In this document: one piece after another, positions 1 through 9,500 of the stretch
Layout of the letters: each line of letters starts with the position of its first letter
Numbering within the stretch: position 1 is the stretch's first letter
Assembly (NCBI GenBank): GCA_009760855.2
Contig: WPIO01000008.1
Span: 11,488,501 to 11,552,500 of the forward strand
Direction of reading: 5' to 3'
From: Cristatella mucedo
Lineage: Eukaryota > Bryozoa > Phylactolaemata > Cristatellidae
DNA: 64,000 nt
Translations under genes and position numbers: made by a program
Notes under the pieces: generated by a model
Told to the model about the DNA's origin: nothing
What the model saw: the letters and a program-made list of their open reading frames with translations, nothing else
Database searches by the model: none

Positions 1-749
1 TGACGAAGGCTTCCATTGGCTTACCGATATACGTATACCTTATACCCAATCTCGATCGAGAGAGAAACAGTGGTAACACGAAAAAATTTGATCAGAGCTC
101 AGTCCGGCTGGGCTGACGATTCGAAAGCAACGATGCTCCATCGGCATGAGACCGAAACGTCTGGTCATCATGGTTTAGTCACCTACGGGTCCTGTACAAG
201 ATTGTTCTGAACTAAAAGATTTGTCGGCTTTCGAAACTCCACAGTGAAAATGGTTGACTTTGCAGGTGCCAAATATGTCTGCAGCTTTCTCTTTCTTTAC
301 CGAGAGGTCTGATGCCTTGCCTCGGCTTGCCCTAGCATGCTCAACACCCTGCCCAAGTCATGCCCGATGTACTTTCCGATCGTGGTATCGGCAGTGTGCT
401 TCCACTTGGCCATGCAGCTAGGTAGTGCTAGACCTGGTGGCACTGAATCACGTCGGTGGCATCTATCTACAACAACCCTACATGTCTTTCGAGCTTCGGC
501 AAGTCCTTCGCGTTTCTATCCCCAAGCACTTAGTTTGACTAGGGTGGCATAGCTATCCACGGATTAGGGTAGCTTGAAGTAAAACGTACTCTGGGATGAC
601 GATGCAGGACTAAATTAGGACAGGCACCTCTGCTCCATCATCAGTGCTCCAACGCATTTCAGCAGTGCTGCTGAGCTGCTCTAGCACTGGTGGCTGCTGC
701 ACATTTTGATACTTAGCCGGGCGAAGCCGCATGTGCTTGTAACCTCTTT
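1..749. other. No gene recognised
   Basis: Left edge of the window up to the LTR element. Only short open frames without family resemblance are present, and I recognise no repeat family here. Confidence 0.4.
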
Positions 750-754
750 AACGT
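750..754. repeat. Target-site duplication, left copy (AACGT)
   Basis: AACGT directly before the 5' LTR; the same five bases follow the 3' LTR at 5603-5607. Confidence 0.85.
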
Positions 755-1219
755 TGTAGTTCGTATGTACGTATGTATGTATTGTATGCCGGCTCCTGAC
801 TTGTGACCTTAAGGTCAAGGGAGCGTGTAGTTCGTATGTATGTATTGTATGCAGGCTCCTCTGATAAGCCACTGGTGAGCTGTTAAAAGCACCACCGAGA
901 GGGGCCGGTGCACAGCTGTGGTCCGCCTGTGATGTGGTATGGATACAGGCCGGTAACCAGATGGTGGATTCACCATCAGGGTCGGCCAGTGCACTGCTGT
1001 GGTCCGCCTTTGATGTGGCATGGACCAGCTGGTGGATTCACCATCTGGGTCGGCCGGTGCACAGTTTCGGTCGAGGAGTCATCGGAGTGGACCAGGGGAG
1101 GGGAGTCGTGTGAGAGTAGGGGCTGAGGGGAGCCGTGCACTCTAGGGCTCCGTGTGTTGGGAATAAACTGTCGTGTGTTGGGCATCGGCTGGCTCTCTGC
1201 TGTGCGACCAAAAACTACA
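755..1219 (+). repeat. 5' LTR
   Basis: Starts TGTAGTTCGTATG and ends AAAACTACA. It has an internal second start (826) preceded by AAGGGAGCG, a 14-bp palindrome TGACCTTAAGGTCA at 804-817, and a degenerate tandem duplication of about 70-80 bp (904-1051). That duplication contains GATGGTGGATTCACCATC, a 7-bp hairpin. An AATAAA at 1162-1167 is a plausible poly(A) signal marking the R region. There is no TGG-type primer binding site directly after the LTR. Confidence 0.9.
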
Positions 1220-1244
1220 AGCTATTTGTGCGGTCCATATAAAG

Positions 1245-1932
1245 ATGAGTCTGAAAGTACAACTGATGGAAGCAAAAATCTCGCAATTCGACGGCAGCGG
1301 AGACTTCGCTGAATGGCTAAATCGGTTCGAAAGATTGGCCAAGATGCAAGGAGTTGATGACTTGCAAAATTTCCTACCGCTATTCCTTACACGTGTGGCA
1401 TATGCCGTCTACGATGGCGTCCCCGAGGCGGCTAAGGAAGACTACGCCACGGTAAGAAAAGCGCTGCTGGCAGCATTCTCGCCGAATCGCTTCGATGCCT
1501 ACGAGGAATTCGCCTCACGTCGCCTTGCTGAAGGTGAAAATGTGGATGGCTTTTGGGCGGACTTGAATCGGTTGGCTAGGCTGGTGGCCGGTGATTTTGT
1601 CAAATGCGCCTTTGTCGCTGGGCTGCCGGAGGCCGCAAAGAGGCACCTCCAAGCTTCATGCAACCTCGCGGAAATGCCTGCGGATGTTCTTGTCGAGAAG
1701 GCTCGCGTCATAGTAAAGGCTCGCGTCAGCATTCCGAAGGCGGCATAAAGTTGCTTCGCATACGGTTCTCGTTCGGTATGGCCTCCCCAGGCACCGACTA
1801 ACAGAGATGTTGTGTGTTTCCTGTGCAAGGCTATCGGGCACTTAAGCCGTGATTGTCCTTCTAAAGCGGCGCGCCGTGGTCGCGGGAGACTGCTACGTCT
1901 GTAGGAGCATTCAACATCTCGCTGCTAACTGC
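1245..1932 (+). pseudogene. gag of the LTR element, with CCHC zinc knuckles
   Basis: The frame opens at ATG 1245 (MSLKVQLMEAK) shortly after the LTR. It encodes a helical retrotransposon capsid-like region (around GDFAEWLNRFERL and AAFSPNRFDAYEEF) to a TAA at 1746-1748. The same frame then continues into a perfect zinc knuckle C-X2-C-X4-H-X4-C at 1815-1856 (CFLCKAIGHLSRDC). A second knuckle, CYVCRSIQHLAANC (1891-1932), is one frame over. So this copy has one in-frame stop and one frameshift. The 29844-30485 gag is homologous. Its role in the family is RNA packaging into virus-like particles; this copy cannot make a full product. Confidence 0.85.
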
Positions 1933-2015
1933 TCGGATCGGGCCGTCGTACCAAACTGGCCAAAAAACGAGTAGGGGAGAGCACGCATTACTGCGCCGGT
2001 GCTTTCCCCTCCGTT

Positions 2016-2272
2016 ATGGCACGCCTTCCATCGGTACGTGTCCTCATCGAAAACTCCAAGGCGTCTGCGCTCGTGGATACTGGGTGCTCGAGGTCCATCA
2101 TTTCGGCGACGCTTGCGGACCCTGCGAGGGTGAGGCGAGCGTGCGAGGAGGTCGTGATGATGAATGGAGCCACGGCTGTCTGCGAGTCCACGTGCGTCGC
2201 TACGGTAGCCCTCTGTGGACGGACCATAGTACTGGACTGCCTTGTTTCAGACGTCCTTCCTGGTTTCGGGTT
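2016..2272 (+). pseudogene. Retropepsin-like protease fragment of the LTR element
   Basis: Contains the aspartic protease signature ALVDTGCSRSIIS (DTG catalytic triad start) and a later hydrophobic stretch ending VLPGFGLL. The expected continuation (LLGMDAIELLGG) is found only after 2451, because a LINE-A 3' end of about 180 bp is inserted at 2273-2451. After the insert the frame runs to a stop near 2591, and RT resumes in another frame. Retropepsins of this type act as dimers to cut Gag-Pol; this one is disrupted. Confidence 0.82.
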
Positions 2273-2451
2273 GCTGACCCAGTGCATGTAACCCCTAACC
2301 ATGTTATTCATTTTGTTTGTTTTTCAAGCATGATTTTACTTACTATTCTATTGCGTATCACTTTGCAGCAAATGTAAAGCGCCTAGAAAGAGATTAAGTT
2401 CTCTGAGAGCGCTTTATCAAGTGCAATATTATTATTATTATTATATTATTA
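2273..2451 (+). mobile_element. LINE-A 3' end inserted in the protease
   Basis: Matches the 3' end of the LINE-A copy at 15670-15848 almost base for base, including the terminal stem-loop and an (ATT)n tail. It is about 180 bp long, an extreme 5' truncation. It interrupts the protease coding sequence exactly between GFGLL and the LGMDAIELLGG continuation, so it landed after or within an already assembled LTR element. No clear target-site duplication; the left junction shares the bases TGCT with the LINE. Confidence 0.9.
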
Positions 2452-2578
2452 CTACTCGGTATGGATGCTATTGAACTCCTAGGCGGCGTGATTATCGGTC
2501 CTTCCGCTGGTCATGTTGAGTTCATGTGCCAAAGGGGAATTCCAGAGCCAGCACACCGTTCGGAGGCAGCAGTAGTGG

Positions 2579-3700
2579 GTGGCGTCTCCTAGTGTCAAAT
2601 GGGCTGTAGCATCGTCGGCCGCTGACGTACTGATTGAGGACAAGGACTTCAAGGCGGTATTCCATCAGGGGCGTTGGTCAGTCAAGTGGGAGTGGACGAA
2701 TCGCTGTGTCGTCCCCCAATTGACGAACCATATCGCTTCATACCATGTGGAAGAGGACATTCGTGCCGACTACGAAAAGGAGGTGGAAGAGTGGATCAAG
2801 GAAGGTTGGTTGCAGCCATTCGCTGGTCATTGTGGTGGCCTGATCCCTCTAATGGCCGTCGTACAGGCAAGTAAGGACAAAGTGAGGCCCGTGATGGACT
2901 ACCGAGAACTTAATCAGTTTATCTCAAGTCACACGGCTGGCGGCGATGTGTGTAGCACTAAGCTCAGAGTGTGGCGACGGCTGGGCGAGCGCGTGAGCAT
3001 AATTGACCTGCGAAAAGCATACTTGCAGGTACATGTTGATCCAGCTCTCTGGCAGTATCAAGTCGTGGAGTACAAAGGCCGTCGGTACTGCCTCACACGA
3101 CTAGGTTTCGGACTTAATGTCGCCCCGAAAATAATGACCACGATTCTGACAAAGGTCCTGTCCATGAATGAGCGAGTTCGTACCGGTACCGATTCGTTTG
3201 TCGACGATATTGTTGTCAATAACAGCGTCGTCTCGAATGGTGAGGTGATCGACTTGCTACAAACATTTGGCTTGGAGGCTAAGCCGCCGGAAAGCCTCGC
3301 TGGCGGAAGGGTCCTTGGCCTTCGCGTATGCAGGCCAAAGGAAGGTGAGGAGCTTCGTTGGCGCCGCGATAACGTGGTAAGCACATTGCCCAATGACCCA
3401 TCGCGACGCCAGCTGTTTTCGTGGTGCGGTCAGCTGATCGGGCATTTCCCAATTGCAGGCTGGCTTCGCCCGGCCTGCAGTTACTTAAAGCGAGCCGCTG
3501 GCGATGTCGGTTGGGACTCAGTCGTGAGTGAAAATGTCATAGCCATGGCGAGTGAATTGATGCAGCGATTGCATGCCGACGATCCCGTTTCAGGCATTTG
3601 GAATGTGCCGAATTTGGATAGTGGCATCCTCTGCTGTGATGACAGCAGCCTTGCTATTGGCACATGCCTGGATATAGGAGAAGAATCGTCGAGGATGCCT
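2579..3700 (+). pseudogene. Reverse transcriptase of the LTR element
   Basis: A 382-codon frame (2579-3727) with the RT blocks in order: RPVMDYRELNQF (fingers), SIIDLRKAYLQVHV (first catalytic Asp), RYCLTRLGFGLNVAPKIM, and the palm motif FVDDIVV (F-x-D-D). The thumb/connection follows, then the start of RNase H with CCDDSSLA (first RNase H Asp). The coding sense passes to another frame at about 3675-3695, so a frameshift separates RT from the rest of RNase H. No start codon is expected, because pol is normally made from a polyprotein. The true beginning is hidden by the frame break and LINE insertion upstream. Confidence 0.9.
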
Positions 3701-5025
3701 CCTGGCTGCGAAAAGCTGACGACGTAGCCCACATCAATCTTGCTGAGCTGGAAGCTATCATCAAGGGCCTCAATCTGGCCATTGCTTGGTCATTACGGCA
3801 GGTAGAGATCCGAACAGATTCAGCAACTGTTCACGGATGGCTACAGTCACTGCTGGTTGGAGATAGGCCTGTACGAGCCCACGGCATGGTAGAGGCGCTC
3901 ATCAAACGCAGGCTAGCGCTGATAGCCGAAACAGTGTCAGAGTGTGGACTGAAGGCTTCCGTAGTCCTGGTGCGATCATCCAACAATAAAGCCGACCAGC
4001 AGACCCGCGTCGCTCAGAAATAGATGAGGGCGAATGTAAGCTGTCTCGCTGTTCCAGAGCAGGCGTCTTCGCCGGCAATCGGCGTCGACCTAAAGAGTTT
4101 CCATAGCCTTCACCACTTTGGAGTTGACAGGACACTGTACCTTGCCAGAATGTGCCACCCGAAAGCTACTATCCGGCGGAAGGACGTCGAAGCCGTCGTA
4201 AAGGCTTGCCCTCGTTGCAAGTCGATCGATCCTGCACCAATCGCATGGAGTCCAGGCGTGCTGGATGTAAGCAAGAATTGGCAGCGCCTGGCCTGCGACG
4301 TAACACATTTCAAGGGCCAAAAATATCTGACCGTGGTAGATTGCGGACCGAGCCGTTTCGCTATTTGGAGGCGAATACCCGACGAGGGAGAAAACTCTTT
4401 GGTGCAACATCTGGGCGAAATTTTTAGGGAGCGTGGCCCTCCGCAGCAGCTGCTCATGGATAACGGTGCGAGCTTTCGCTCAACAGCTCTTCGCGGTCTT
4501 TGCGACCGTTGGGGCGTGGAGCCCATATACCGTTGCGCCTATAAACCCTCCGGCAACGGCATCGTTGAGCGAAACCACAGGACCATCAAGGGAATGGCAG
4601 CTTGCACGGGCAAGAACGTCCTGATGATGGTGTATTGGTACAACATCTCACCAACAGCCGGGTTGCACGAGGAATCGGTGCCCTGCTGAAGGCTGTTCTC
4701 CTATGAGTGGAAAAGCCCCCTCTTCAGAGCACAGACAGATCAGGGCCCGAGGACTGCTCAATATGCGGTCGGCCAGCGAGTCTTTGTGAAGCATGCCGGC
4801 GCTCGTTGCACGACCGAGTGGCCCGAGGGCACGGTAACCAGTGAGGGCCAGGGCGTGGGAATCGAGATCGACGGTGTGTGTCGCCACGTGTCCGACTTGC
4901 GTCTCGTACCAGGGCAGGAAGAGGCGCCCCCTGCACCTGAAGGGGACAGAGCAGAACCAGTACAGCGGCCCAGGCGTGCTGTGACACTTCCACACCGGTA
5001 CGACGACTATGTCCTGACCGAATAG
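3664..5025 (+). pseudogene. RNase H and integrase of the LTR element
   Basis: A single frame broken by only two stop codons (TAG 4021-4023, TGA 4687-4689). RNase H part: HINLAELEAIIKGLNLA (Glu) and IRTDSATVHGWL (Asp). Integrase part: an N-terminal His-His-Cys-Cys zinc-binding region (HHFGVDRTLYLARMCH and CPRC), then the DDE core with ACDVTHF, LLMDNGASF and GIVERNHRTIK. The C-terminal domain (VGQRVFVKHAG, then GVCRHVSDLRL) runs to 5025, about 110 bp before the 3' LTR. TGA at 4687 would be CGA (Arg) with one C-to-T change. The catalytic triad is intact; the frame is not. Confidence 0.88.
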
Positions 5026-5133
5026 GCTAGCTCACTGCTGCTCTGTACCTTGCAGCTACATGTGTTGGTGCTGCAAATTTGTGACCTTAAGGTCAAGGGA
5101 GCGTGAATTTGTGACCTTACGGTCAAGGGAGCG

Positions 5134-5602
5134 TGTAGTTCGTATGAACGTATGTATGTATGTATTGTATGCCGGCTCCTGACTTGTGACCTTAAGGTCA
5201 AGGGAGCGTGTAGTTCGTATGTATGTATTGTATGCAGGCTCCTCTGATAAGCCACTGGTGAGCTGTTAAAAGCACCACCGAGAGGGGCCGGTGCACAGCT
5301 GTGGTCCGGCTGTGATGTGGTATGGATACAGGCCGGTAACCAGATGGTGGATTCACCATCAGGGTCGGCCAGTGCACTGCTGTGGTCCGCCTTTGATGTG
5401 GCATGGACCAGCTGGTGGATTCACCATCTGAGTCGGCCGGTGCACAGTTTCGGTCGAGGAGTCATCGGAGTGGACCAGGGGAGGGGAGTCGTGTGAGAGT
5501 AGGGGCTGAGGGGAGCCGTGCACTCTAGGGCTCCGTGTGTTGGGAATAAACTGTCGTGTGTTGGGCATCGGCTGGCTCTCTGCTGTGCGACCAAAAACTA
5601 CA
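5134..5602 (+). repeat. 3' LTR
   Basis: Near-identical to 755-1219; visible differences are a 4-base length change in the GTAT repeat and about three substitutions. AATAAA lies at 5545-5550. It is preceded by AAGGGAGCG (5125-5133), the likely polypurine tract, and by two tandem copies of the TGACCTTA(A/C)GGTCA unit (5082-5095, 5112-5125). A further copy lies inside the LTR at 5187-5200. Confidence 0.9.
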
Positions 5603-5607
5603 AACGT
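5603..5607. repeat. Target-site duplication, right copy (AACGT)
   Basis: AACGT directly after the 3' LTR, matching 750-754. A 5-bp duplication is normal for integrases of this class. Confidence 0.85.
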
Positions 5608-6490
5608 TTGTCATTGAAGTGCAGGATGAAAAAGGTCGTGATGCCACCTGCTTCTGCATGGATGGATGGTAGGCGAGTTTTCTGCTGATGAGGTGCACAC
5701 GAAACGTACAGCAGCCTCAACAGCAGCGTACCTCTGATCTATGCGGACGGCCGCCAGCCAGCGACTTGGAGCCGAATCACAGATTCCTGCGAGTTGGTAT
5801 CGTGCCGATCTACTCGAAGTCACCGTGGTCGTACATGCAAGAAAGAGTTGGAACAGCCTGCCACGAAGGAAGCGAACCACTCTTGGTACGATGTGCATAC
5901 TAGTTCCTTGAACGTCTGCAATCAATTGGACTCGTCGGGAAGGGAGAGTCCAGCTGCCAACCCCAGGGGTCAGGCCCAAGAACGTATGTCGAGATTTTGC
6001 AAGTTTATTGCAATCATCTTAAATGACAGTTACGTGTGGCAGAAGTGTACGTGTAGATATACATCAAACTGAATACGGGCACGTGTGCATAGGCGACAGA
6101 GCAATGAAGACGGACATACATCTGTGCTAGAGGCATGCCGACAGAAATCGGCATACATAAGATCAGACGCTCAGTGGTAGCAAATCGTGTGGAACGACCC
6201 TAAACAAGCTGTGACATTGCATACCTGCTTAGATACCTGTCTTGACCATCAAGAAATAGAAACTAGGTGCTGTATGCTACGCTGAGAGGTTTGCTAAACG
6301 GTGCAGGAATGATTTCGTGTCTGGGAAGACTAGATTTAAGCAGCCTCAAAATTTACACTGTGAACTAAAGTCGTTGTATCTGCTCCTTGCTGGCACTTCC
6401 ACAGGGCGCTGCCCAGACAAGCGTCGTGGCGATATCTGGTCAGTGTCCCCACGACGACGTGGCACCTACTATTCAGTCGACGGTGATGCC
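5608..6490. other. Spacer and probable PANK 3' flank
   Basis: No protein or RNA gene recognised. On the minus strand an AATAAA lies at 6004-6009, about 480 bases past the pantothenate kinase stop codon. It is a candidate poly(A) signal for that gene. Confidence 0.4.
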
Positions 6491-6547
6491 TCACGGTGGA
6501 ACCGATCCAGTCAAGTGCACGACGCATCCAACAGCTCCAAAATATCC
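6491..6547 (-). CDS. PANK: PANK exon 6 (terminal)
   Basis: Acceptor CTGCAG|GGATAT. Encodes [18 protein letters not shown] and a TGA stop (6491-6493). GYFGAVG is the near-invariant C-terminal motif. The preceding intron contains a long G run on the plus strand (6660-6687). Confidence 0.93.
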   Translation of the reverse strand, partial: GYFGAVGCVVHLTGSVPP

Positions 6548-9500
6548 CTGCAGTTGAGGGGGAAAAGCTACAACTGCAGCGCTGCTACACGACAGAGGAT
6601 AGGCATTCGTTTGTCGCTCCTGGCAACTGACAGCGGTTGAGTTGGAGACCGGCTGGCCAGCGGGGGGGGGGGGGGGGAAGGGGGGGTAGGCGGTGGCAAG
6701 GAGACGTCCGTGGACAAGGACGTATCCCCAAGGGTGCACAGATGCACAAAAACGCACCTCATGCTCCAAAAATAGTGCCTTCATCGTTCCTTTCGACCAG
6801 AAGTCCATAGCGTAGGCGAGAAGCTTCATCGAGATGGTGTTCATACGCAGGAAATTACCGACGAATACGACTCGTTCGATTCCCTGAAAGGTGAGCCTAA
6901 AGTCAGCTCAATGAGCGCACTGCTTGTTCAAACGTAAGCGCGCAGGGTGCAGCGGAGGAGGCAAGAGCGGCTCACCAGATACGCACAGTTCGGGTCAAAC
7001 TCCACGCACACAGCTAATCAAACCGGTTAGCCTGGCACTGCTAGTTCATGCAACATAAAAAAATCGAAGCCAAGATGCACATCCAAGCAACGCTCGTGGG
7101 AAGGAAACGTTACGCGATTGGTGTGACCAGGCAGGCAACACCACTTCTTCACTTCACAGGTGACATTCGGCAATCTGCATCAAGCAGTGCATCCACGCGG
7201 CAGCGCAGCACACGGGCTCCCCTGTTCAATCAGTTCAAAAATTAATGCTGCACACAATTGCTTGCCTGCACCTAAGCATTTGCACAAGACGAGCAATCGA
7301 CTTAGCGGTTGGAGAGTTCATTACGTGAGCACAGGCAAATTAAAAAAAAAACTTTCCCATTGGCAGTGGTACAGCACAAAGCTAAGATGTGACCCGTTGC
7401 ATCTGCTCTGTCCAATCGAATGACTAGGCCCGACCCTCCTCGACCCGAGAAACAGTCGTAGCCATGGACGGACGGTTGGCCATTACCCGAAGGCCCAGCC
7501 TACCACTTTGCCAGGCAGCGTCCCTGGCAGACAAGATTCTGATCTCGCTCCTTGCCTGGAACTGCGCAGCAGCTGTGGCAGGGGGGGTGGTGGCAGCAGG
7601 GGTGGGCGGGAGGCTCGGCGCTCAGTCCGGTGCTGCGCCGCAGCTTGCCACTAGCTTCTGCGTGTGCTGCGCTGCCAGCGCCGCCGAAGCTACAGCTAGT
7701 GCCGCCGACGTCCGGCGAAGGACTGCTTGCAGTATTCTCCTGATGAGAGCTTTCTAAATATGAGCTTTCTAAATACGGCATATCCACGGGTCAGCGTGCC
7801 ACCGTTCACTCGCCGGCCTACACGAGAGCCGCTTTCCGATGTCACACAGGCAGCGACTCAGTGCAAACACGCCTTCACGATGCAGCCATTATCACACAAG
7901 GTCGCCAGCAGCAATTCAAAAGCTGGCGCCGGCATTTTTGGGTACCACCAATAAGAACTGACCACTTCGGGTCGAGTTGCTGTCCTTTGCAAGACTGCCA
8001 CTGACAGGTGAAGGATACTGAGTGACAGCAGCAGATCTCCTTCCTTCCTTCCCTCATAGCACCAATCTCTTTCGTGGCACCTACCTAGGGCCTGGCTTAT
8101 GAGTACGAACGTGTGCATGCATGTAAGTACGTATACATGTCAGCATATTTCCCATCGGTTACTCCACAAAGACTGAATGGACATTATGATGGAAATGTTT
8201 TTATAGCAAACTCAAGAGTCTAAATGGCTTTCCATTTGTATGCAGTAATCAGCAGACTTCATCTCACGAAACAACAAATATAAAGTGAGAAGCATAAGTA
8301 ATTCAAAAGCACAGTCAAGGTAGCGTGAAGCGTGGAAGTAGAAAGTTTAAGTAAAGCAGAACAACTTATGCTATAAGCATGCAAAACACATTGGCAATGC
8401 GGAAAAAACGGAGAAGTCTTAGTGTCGCAACGAGGATGATGCTTATAAGACAAAGGCAAACCATTTTTTTGATAATGCAATAGCTAAGTGGTGAAGCCCG
8501 GCTTCGCGAGTGTACTAGTATCAACTTCCGTCCTCTTCCGGTATTTTCTATTCGCAAGAATCATACAGGAGCAATGTTTTTGTGTGATGAGTCCATTTGA
8601 TCACTGAATAATGTAATCCATTAATAGCTTTATGCTAGCCCCTTAACGGGGTATGCTTACAGGAGAGGTGGCGAGTGTCTACAATATACTGCAGTCGCTG
8701 TACAGGCACTGCTAATACACTGGTGAAGAACTCTACTGCAACGACCGGCGGTGTCAGCTGAGTGAGTATGCATTGCTCGAGGGAGTCTCATGCTGCAAAA
8801 CCATACACCACTTATGCTAATTTTTATTAGTTATGCTAATTCACACGGTTGACAGCTTGCGCTCTACTTATCAGCCAGCTCTGCAGGTTATTGTCGTTTA
8901 ACAGTTTCCTACCATCTTTCTATTTGCCGTGTTAAGAGGCTAACCCCCTCCCCTTAGCCGAGGGCCAAGATACTGGACCCATGTCGTGGGTTCGAGTCGC
9001 CGAGCTGGTTTGGTCTAGCGGTTAAGGTGCTCGCCCCGACCAAGGTCTGACTGAGGTCGTGGGCTCGAGCCCTGAGGCATATGTGAAGCACCTGAATAGA
9101 GATTAAGTTCTCTTGGGGTGCTATATAAATCAATTATGATTTATATATTACAAGTGGACGATCCTTTATAATCTGCTCCAAGCCGCTACATAAACGAGGC
9201 TGCTATATCAGCTAACCTTTTTTCATTTATTAATTCACATGGCAAAGTGGTGGGCATGGCTGTGTAGTAGTTGGATTTGGGTGGTTTGCATGTGCTACAC
9301 ATGCTGTGATGAAAGTAAAGAAAATAAGACATATAATCTGCTGACTAGGTGGTTTAGAGGTTAAAGGCTTGCTTAGCACATGAGATAGTACGATTCAAGT
9401 AAAAGTGCCTTCAGTATTCTTGGCCCTGCTGCTCAGAGACAGCTAAACTAGTATACCTAAGCAGCAGAAAGCATTGTATACAATAATTCGAAATAAAATA

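Larger units (their letters stand above)
755..5602 (+). mobile_element. LTR retrotransposon, Ty3/Gypsy-type gene order, broken
   Basis: A 4.85-kb element bounded by two direct LTRs (755-1219 and 5134-5602) that begin TG and end CA. It is flanked by the 5-bp duplication AACGT at 750-754 and 5603-5607, which fixes both ends. The internal order is gag, two zinc knuckles, aspartic protease, reverse transcriptase, RNase H, integrase: the order of Ty3/Gypsy-like elements (family knowledge). The LTRs differ at only about three substitutions and one 4-base indel that I can see, so the insertion is recent. Even so, gag has a stop, the gag-pol frames are interrupted, and a LINE-A 3' end sits in the protease. 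I do not assign a clade. Confidence 0.93.

Noticed and set aside
16-210. Short open frames at the window start
   Set aside because: No motif, conservation cue or splice context.
7464-7787. Overlapping Ala-rich and Ser-rich frames on both strands in PANK intron 4
   Set aside because: GC-rich intron sequence, no family resemblance, no fitting splice pair with PANK phases.
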